Below are positions 41,714-45,034 of a stretch of 45,034 bases of DNA, one piece after another. The position numbers and the translations under genes are program-made. Position 1 is the stretch's first letter. Every line of letters begins with the position of its first letter. Source of the stretch: an uncultured Elusimicrobiales bacterium (GTDB lineage: Bacteria > Elusimicrobiota > Elusimicrobia > Elusimicrobiales > Elusimicrobiaceae); assembly GCA_944326765.1 (NCBI GenBank), contig CALVFE010000007.1:1-45034 (forward strand). The letters are read 5' to 3'. Under the pieces are notes generated by a model that was given only the letters and a program-made list of their open reading frames with translations, ran no database searches and was not told where the DNA came from.

Positions 41714-42175
41714 TTAGTTAAATTTCATCTGATATTTTCCGTTGGATAACTCCATACCGATATTTTGACAAAGGGCGGTATCTCCGCTACATTCAATATA
41801 CTGCAAATCCCCACCGGAATTATACGCTTTTAAGGTATAGCTTCCATCGGTGCGGGACAAAGTAATCGTAGCGGAACCGGAAGTGCCAGGAATCAGAGTA
41901 AGCTTGGGAGCCGTAAAATACTGATTCTTGGTAAAATCCCCCGCGACAAAAGAGCCATTGGAAGTAGCCGTTGCCACCCCCACATGGGTATAGGAATTTC
42001 CATTTATCACATAGCGCGCGTTTATGATATCGCTGGCCGCCCGCAAATTGGCAATTCCTTCCGTGGCGCGTCCGCGCTCCATAGAAGCGTAATATTTGGG
42101 CAAACTCACGGTTGCCAAAATGCCCACTATAACCATAACAATCAGTAATTCAATTAAAGTAAACCCTTGTTTCAT
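41714..42175 (-). CDS. Type IV pilin-like protein (pilin gene 3)
   Basis: 153 residues from ATG 42175, with a perfect AGGAGG 4 nt upstream. Leader MKQG, cut before FTLIELLIVMVIVGILATVSLP, a helix different from the other four pilins. The globular part contains a C-terminal Cys pair (IECSGDTALCQN) and RTDGSYTLKAY. It may be a different subunit class, such as major pilin or pseudopilin. Its upstream region has none of the 91-bp repeats, the A/T tract or the hairpin. Diverges from the spinster-type transporter. Confidence 0.9.
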   Translation of the reverse strand: MKQGFTLIELLIVMVIVGILATVSLPKYYASMERGRATEGIANLRAASDIINARYVINGNSYTHVGVATATSNGSFVAGDFTKNQYFTAPKLTLIPGTSGSATITLSRTDGSYTLKAYNSGGDLQYIECSGDTALCQNIGMELSNGKYQMKFN

Positions 42176-42296
42176 AAAGCCTCCTAGCAAGATAGTTTAT
42201 TATATAAATTTGCCCTTTTTATGAACAGTGCCTTCTTTTTTAACGAGCGGCTCTTTTAATTTTATAAAATGAAACAAACCTCATAGGCTGGGCAAT

Positions 42297-43496
42297 ATGA
42301 ATGTAAAGAAATTATTTTGGATTTTATTTTTACTCAACTTATTTAATTATATAGACCGACAGGTACTCTATTCCGTGTTCCCGCTCTTGCAAACCGATTT
42401 GCGCTTAAATGACTGGCAACTGGGTACGTTGGCCTCGGTGTTTATGCTGGTCTATATGTGTTATGCTCCGCTGGTGGGATACTTTGCCGATCGTTCCCCC
42501 CGTCAAAGATGGATCGGCGCCAGCGCGCTTCTTTGGAGCGCCGCCACCTTGACGTGTGCCGCCGCCAAAAACTATATTTCGCTTTTATTTACCAGAGGAT
42601 TTATCGGAGTCGGCGAAGCTGGATTCACTACAATCGCCCAACCGTTTCTAGCAGAAAATTATCCCCCCCAAAAACGGGCAACCGTCTTGGCTCTCTTTGG
42701 GTTGGCGTTACCGGCCGGCAGCGCATTGGGATATTTATTAGGAGGCGTCATTGGGCTGCATTGGGGCTGGCGTGCGGCTTTTTTGTTAGCCGGCATTCCC
42801 GGCTTCGTGTTGGGTATTTTAGCCTTCACCCAATTAAAAGACGAGCGCCGTTCTGTGCAGATTGCTGATCAAAAGCCCACCCTCAAAGATTATTTAGCTT
42901 TACTCAGGAACAAACCTTTTTTGTTTATCTGTCTGGCACACGCTATGATTACCTTTATTACGGGAGGCTTATCCGCCTGGATGCCCACCTATCTGCATCG
43001 CTACCTGGAAATGGACGTAGCCCGTGCCGGAACCGTATTTGGTCTGTTAGTAGTTGTATGCGGAGCCGTGGGAACCTACCTCGGCGGAAAAATAGCCGAC
43101 AAATTGCTCCCGATTACGCCAAAAGCCTATTTTTGGGTTATGGCCGCCGCGTTAATTTTGTTATTACCGCCAGCATGGCTGGGCGTACAAGCTCAGACGG
43201 CATGGATTGTTTTGACGTGGTTCGGGGTGGCTGTTATTTTCTTATTTTTACCCACGGGTCCTATTGCCGCGGCGCTAGTGTCTTCTACGCGCACCAAAGT
43301 ACACTCCATGGCTTTTGCCGTCAATATATTTATTATTCACGCACTGGGAGACGCTTTATCCCCCATGTTGGTGGGACAGGCTTCGGATTATTGGAATCTG
43401 AAAACGGCCGTGTTGTTGTGCTGTCTGGCAACAATCCCTGGTTTATTATTTACCTGGCTCGCCGCCCGCTTGGAACGGCGCCAAACACTGCATTAA
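42297..43496 (+). CDS. Spinster-type MFS transporter
   Basis: 399 residues, 12 membrane helices. NYIDRQVLYSVFPLLQTDL with DWQLGTLASVFMLVYMCYAPLVGYFADRSPRQR (helix 1-3, MFS motif A) and TRGFIGVGEAGFTTIAQPFLAE are characteristic of the spinster (Spns) branch. Vertebrate Spns proteins move lysolipids; bacterial ones have unclear substrates. The protein converges with pilin gene 4. No strong Shine-Dalgarno; TATAAA at about 42263. Confidence 0.88.
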   Translation: MNVKKLFWILFLLNLFNYIDRQVLYSVFPLLQTDLRLNDWQLGTLASVFMLVYMCYAPLVGYFADRSPRQRWIGASALLWSAATLTCAAAKNYISLLFTRGFIGVGEAGFTTIAQPFLAENYPPQKRATVLALFGLALPAGSALGYLLGGVIGLHWGWRAAFLLAGIPGFVLGILAFTQLKDERRSVQIADQKPTLKDYLALLRNKPFLFICLAHAMITFITGGLSAWMPTYLHRYLEMDVARAGTVFGLLVVVCGAVGTYLGGKIADKLLPITPKAYFWVMAAALILLLPPAWLGVQAQTAWIVLTWFGVAVIFLFLPTGPIAAALVSSTRTKVHSMAFAVNIFIIHALGDALSPMLVGQASDYWNLKTAVLLCCLATIPGLLFTWLAARLERRQTLH

Positions 43497-43508
43497 AACA
43501 GGATTGCT

Positions 43509-43973
43509 TTAGTTCAAACGATACCGCTTATAATTGGAATCTTCTAAAAACATATCCCCATATCCCGCACACAAACGATTTGCTTTTGCGGAAGATACCG
43601 GCGCGGCGCAGTAGGCAATTCCTTTGTTGCTGGTCCGATAATCAAACCCAAAAATAATATCATAAGGAAATTCAGTCGATTGACGGTCAAACTGAACTTT
43701 GCTCTCTGCATTAGAAGCAGAAGGAACCAAATACATTAAAAAACCTTCTATCTCCCCCACCTCAACATCTAAATCATTCATATCATCTGTATATATACCA
43801 TTTGCCATATAATAAACTTCTTCGGCATTTTTAATAGTTCTTGCGGCTGCAATTGCTTTAGCAGCACGAGATTTTTCTACAGCCATTTCATATTGCGGCA
43901 AACCCACCGCCGCCAATATCCCGATAATCAAAACTACGACCAATAACTCTATCAACGTAAAACCTTTTTTCAT
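43509..43973 (-). CDS. Type IV pilin-like protein (pilin gene 4)
   Basis: 154 residues from ATG 43973, with GAGGGG 6 nt upstream; the open frame continues 21 codons but only through the leader hairpin. Leader MKKG, cut before [22 protein letters not shown]. Globular part with two Cys (YCAAPVSS...RLCAGYG). The first 50 nt of the gene are identical to pilin gene 5. Its leader has a 10-bp inverted repeat and its upstream region has three 91-bp repeats. Confidence 0.9.
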   Translation of the reverse strand: MKKGFTLIELLVVVLIIGILAAVGLPQYEMAVEKSRAAKAIAAARTIKNAEEVYYMANGIYTDDMNDLDVEVGEIEGFLMYLVPSASNAESKVQFDRQSTEFPYDIIFGFDYRTSNKGIAYCAAPVSSAKANRLCAGYGDMFLEDSNYKRYRLN

Positions 43974-43988
43974 AGAAAACCCCTCAGC

Positions 43989-44044
43989 GCGTTGATTTAA
44001 AGGCTTATTTGCAAGTCCTGTATTTGCTGCCTGCAAATCAACGC
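43989..44044 (-). promoter_or_regulatory. Structured 5' leader of pilin gene 4
   Basis: A 10-bp perfect inverted repeat (43989-43998, GCGTTGATTT, with 44035-44044) encloses a second possible hairpin (ATTTGC-AGGCA-GCAAAT on the minus strand). It ends 7 nt before the GAGGGG ribosome binding site, so it would lie in the mRNA leader. Confidence 0.55.
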
Positions 44045-44074
44045 TAGAGGAAGTTTATCAAAAAAAAAAGTCAA

Positions 44075-44347
44075 GGCCAGAGCCTGGCCTCCCGACTCTT
44101 TGCCCGTTAACACGATCCCTTTAAGCCACACTATTTCTGTACTGTCGCACCCTTACAAAACAACTGGCCAAAGGTTGGCCTCCCGACTCTATGCCCATTA
44201 GCACGATTCCTTTAAGCCACACTATTTCTGTACTGTCGCACCCTTACAAAACAACTGGCCAAAGGTTGGCCTCCCGACTCTATGCCCATTAGCACGATTC
44301 CTTTAAGCCACACTATTTCTGTACTGTCACACTCTTACGAAAAGACT
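44075..44347. repeat. 91-bp pilin-upstream repeats, locus 3 (three tandem units)
   Basis: Units 44075-44165, 44166-44256 and 44257-44347, exactly 91 bp each, with a degenerate start of a fourth at 44348. Each begins with a palindrome: GGCCAGAGCCTGGCC in the first, GGCCAAAGGTTGGCC in the second and third. Units 2 and 3 differ at only a few bases. A 10-nt A/T tract (44060-44069) separates the array from the pilin 4 leader. Confidence 0.93.
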
Positions 44348-44517
44348 GGCGAACCTCATCTCAAAATTCTATATTCATCCGTCTGATAGAGCTACTGCTA
44401 CTGTTCTGCTGCGCTGCCCTTAATCAAACAGGAAGTCCCATCGTAACGTTATATTACCGTTATCCATAATTTCGCTTTATATAAGAAAACTATTACTGTT
44501 TATCTAACTGTCGTATT
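44348..44517. other. Intergenic stretch between the repeat array and pilin gene 5
   Basis: I see no gene here. It starts with ten bases that echo the repeat palindrome (GGCGAACCTC) and is AT-rich toward 44517, with TATATAA (44478-44484) that could be a -10 box for minus-strand transcription into the repeats and pilin gene 4. Not firm. Confidence 0.4.
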
Positions 44518-44560
44518 CACAATAAAGATCCCCGGCTTATAGCCGGGGATCTTTATTGTG
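44518..44560. terminator. Terminator of pilin gene 5
   Basis: A 20-bp perfect palindromic stem around TAT (44518-44537 with 44541-44560; core GATCCCCGGCT/AGCCGGGGATC), 9 bp after the gene's stop. On either strand the arm ends in AT-rich sequence. Confidence 0.85.
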
Positions 44561-44569
44561 TGTCTTCAA

Positions 44570-45028
44570 TTATTTAATTATACATTTAGGATCGCTAGAA
44601 ATAGTCATAGCATTGTTAGTGTAAGTGGAATTTTGGCATCCTGGCAGAGAAAAATAATCTTTGCAATCTCCCGCACAATACCAATGTGCCTCTCCATTCC
44701 GGAAGTCAGCCAAAATAGAAATGTTGCGCTTATTTTCAAGCTCCCACAGCATAGCAAAAGATCCGTTGGCGCCGCCCGACCAAGAACCAATTTGAAAATA
44801 TTTCATTGGATAAGAGGATTTTATATCGACATATATGTCATGAGAAACATAATTGTTTGCCAGAAAAGACATCGTTTGTTCTTCTTCAATACGAGGTAAA
44901 ATCGTCATAATCTCGGTAACTTTAGCTTTTTTAACCGCTTTTTCATACTGTGGCAAAGCTACCGCCGCCAATATCCCAATAATCAAAACTACGACCAATA
45001 ACTCTATCAACGTAAAACCTTTTTTCAT
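44570..45028 (-). CDS. Type IV pilin-like protein (pilin gene 5)
   Basis: 152 residues. Leader MKKG, cut before [22 protein letters not shown], then [12 protein letters not shown] and a globular part with several Cys ([16 protein letters not shown]...DPKC). Its 5' end is almost identical in DNA to pilin gene 4, its body is not. Only 6 bp of upstream sequence are in the window, so its ribosome binding site and repeats cannot be seen. Confidence 0.9.
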   Translation of the reverse strand: MKKGFTLIELLVVVLIIGILAAVALPQYEKAVKKAKVTEIMTILPRIEEEQTMSFLANNYVSHDIYVDIKSSYPMKYFQIGSWSGGANGSFAMLWELENKRNISILADFRNGEAHWYCAGDCKDYFSLPGCQNSTYTNNAMTISSDPKCIIK

Positions 45029-45034
45029 AAAAAA

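Noticed and set aside
44075..44347. CRISPR array or integron attC sites
   Set aside because: Units are 91 bp without unique spacers, no cas genes or integrase are present, and no cassette genes lie between the units.
44400..44470. Fifteen-codon minus-strand open frame (ATG at about 44467)
   Set aside because: Too short, no ribosome binding site and no recognisable product.

Overview
The window reads as a chromosome segment of a diderm, anaerobic, fermentative bacterium, most likely a gut-type member of the Elusimicrobiota (Elusimicrobium-like). The reasons are: five separate genes for short type IV pilin-like proteins sharing a near-identical N-terminus ([19 protein letters not shown]...) with unrelated C-terminal parts, a hallmark I associate with Elusimicrobium; lipid A (LpxB) and lipoprotein-sorting (Lol) genes showing an outer membrane; an electron-bifurcating NfnAB pair and no respiratory genes; GatCA for indirect tRNA-Gln charging; and peptide uptake plus alpha-glucan turnover genes. 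The species assignment is inference; nothing here is a diagnostic rRNA marker.

Layout. 1-3600: four tRNA genes, of which the Met(CAT) gene at the left end looks like the initiator but has odd features, a C39-like peptidase plus peptide-binding lipoprotein pair, and a 69-bp direct repeat carrying a terminator. 3600-6800: ankyrin protein, lysS, then pilin gene 1 with its repeat-rich upstream region. 6800-10200: lolC/E-lolD followed by two Sel1-repeat proteins in one tight operon. 10280-17900: GH57/DUF3536 protein, PIN-PhoH ATPase, and a 1220-residue secreted protein of unknown function. 17960-20700: nfnA/nfnB and a YtxH-like protein. 20800-23900: pilin gene 2 (with a frame anomaly), a GH3-fold protein and an alpha/beta-hydrolase that both lack catalytic residues, and ndk. 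24000-29400: a Gfo/Idh/MocA oxidoreductase, lpxB, a short rel gene, a small zinc-ribbon membrane protein, and a POT peptide transporter. 29500-37250: nudix, gatA, gatC, a CD225-type protein, the ychF-rlmD-pcrA operon and tRNA-Glu. 37350-45034: DUF1646 transporter, glycogen phosphorylase, trmL, a spinster-type MFS transporter and three more pilin genes.

The most unusual signal is outside the coding regions. A roughly 91-bp unit, starting with a palindrome (GGCC...GGCC), is repeated in tandem directly upstream of three of the pilin genes (two copies at 6482, about one and a partial at 21371, three plus a degenerate start at 44075), always in the same orientation relative to the pilin. Between repeat and gene lies an A/T tract of 10, 11 or 12 bases. 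In two loci this merges into a 16-17 bp inverted repeat whose loop holds the pilin ATG. In pilin gene 2 that conserved ATG is out of frame with the pilin by -1, at an A-AAA-AAT heptamer. Together these suggest a shared, possibly phase-variable or recombination-prone pilin expression cassette.

Pathway view: peptides (peptide-binding lipoprotein, C39 peptidase, POT transporter) and stored glucan (GlgP, GH57) feed fermentation, with NfnAB balancing NADH, NADPH and ferredoxin; lolC/E-lolD and lpxB maintain the outer membrane; rel handles the stringent response.
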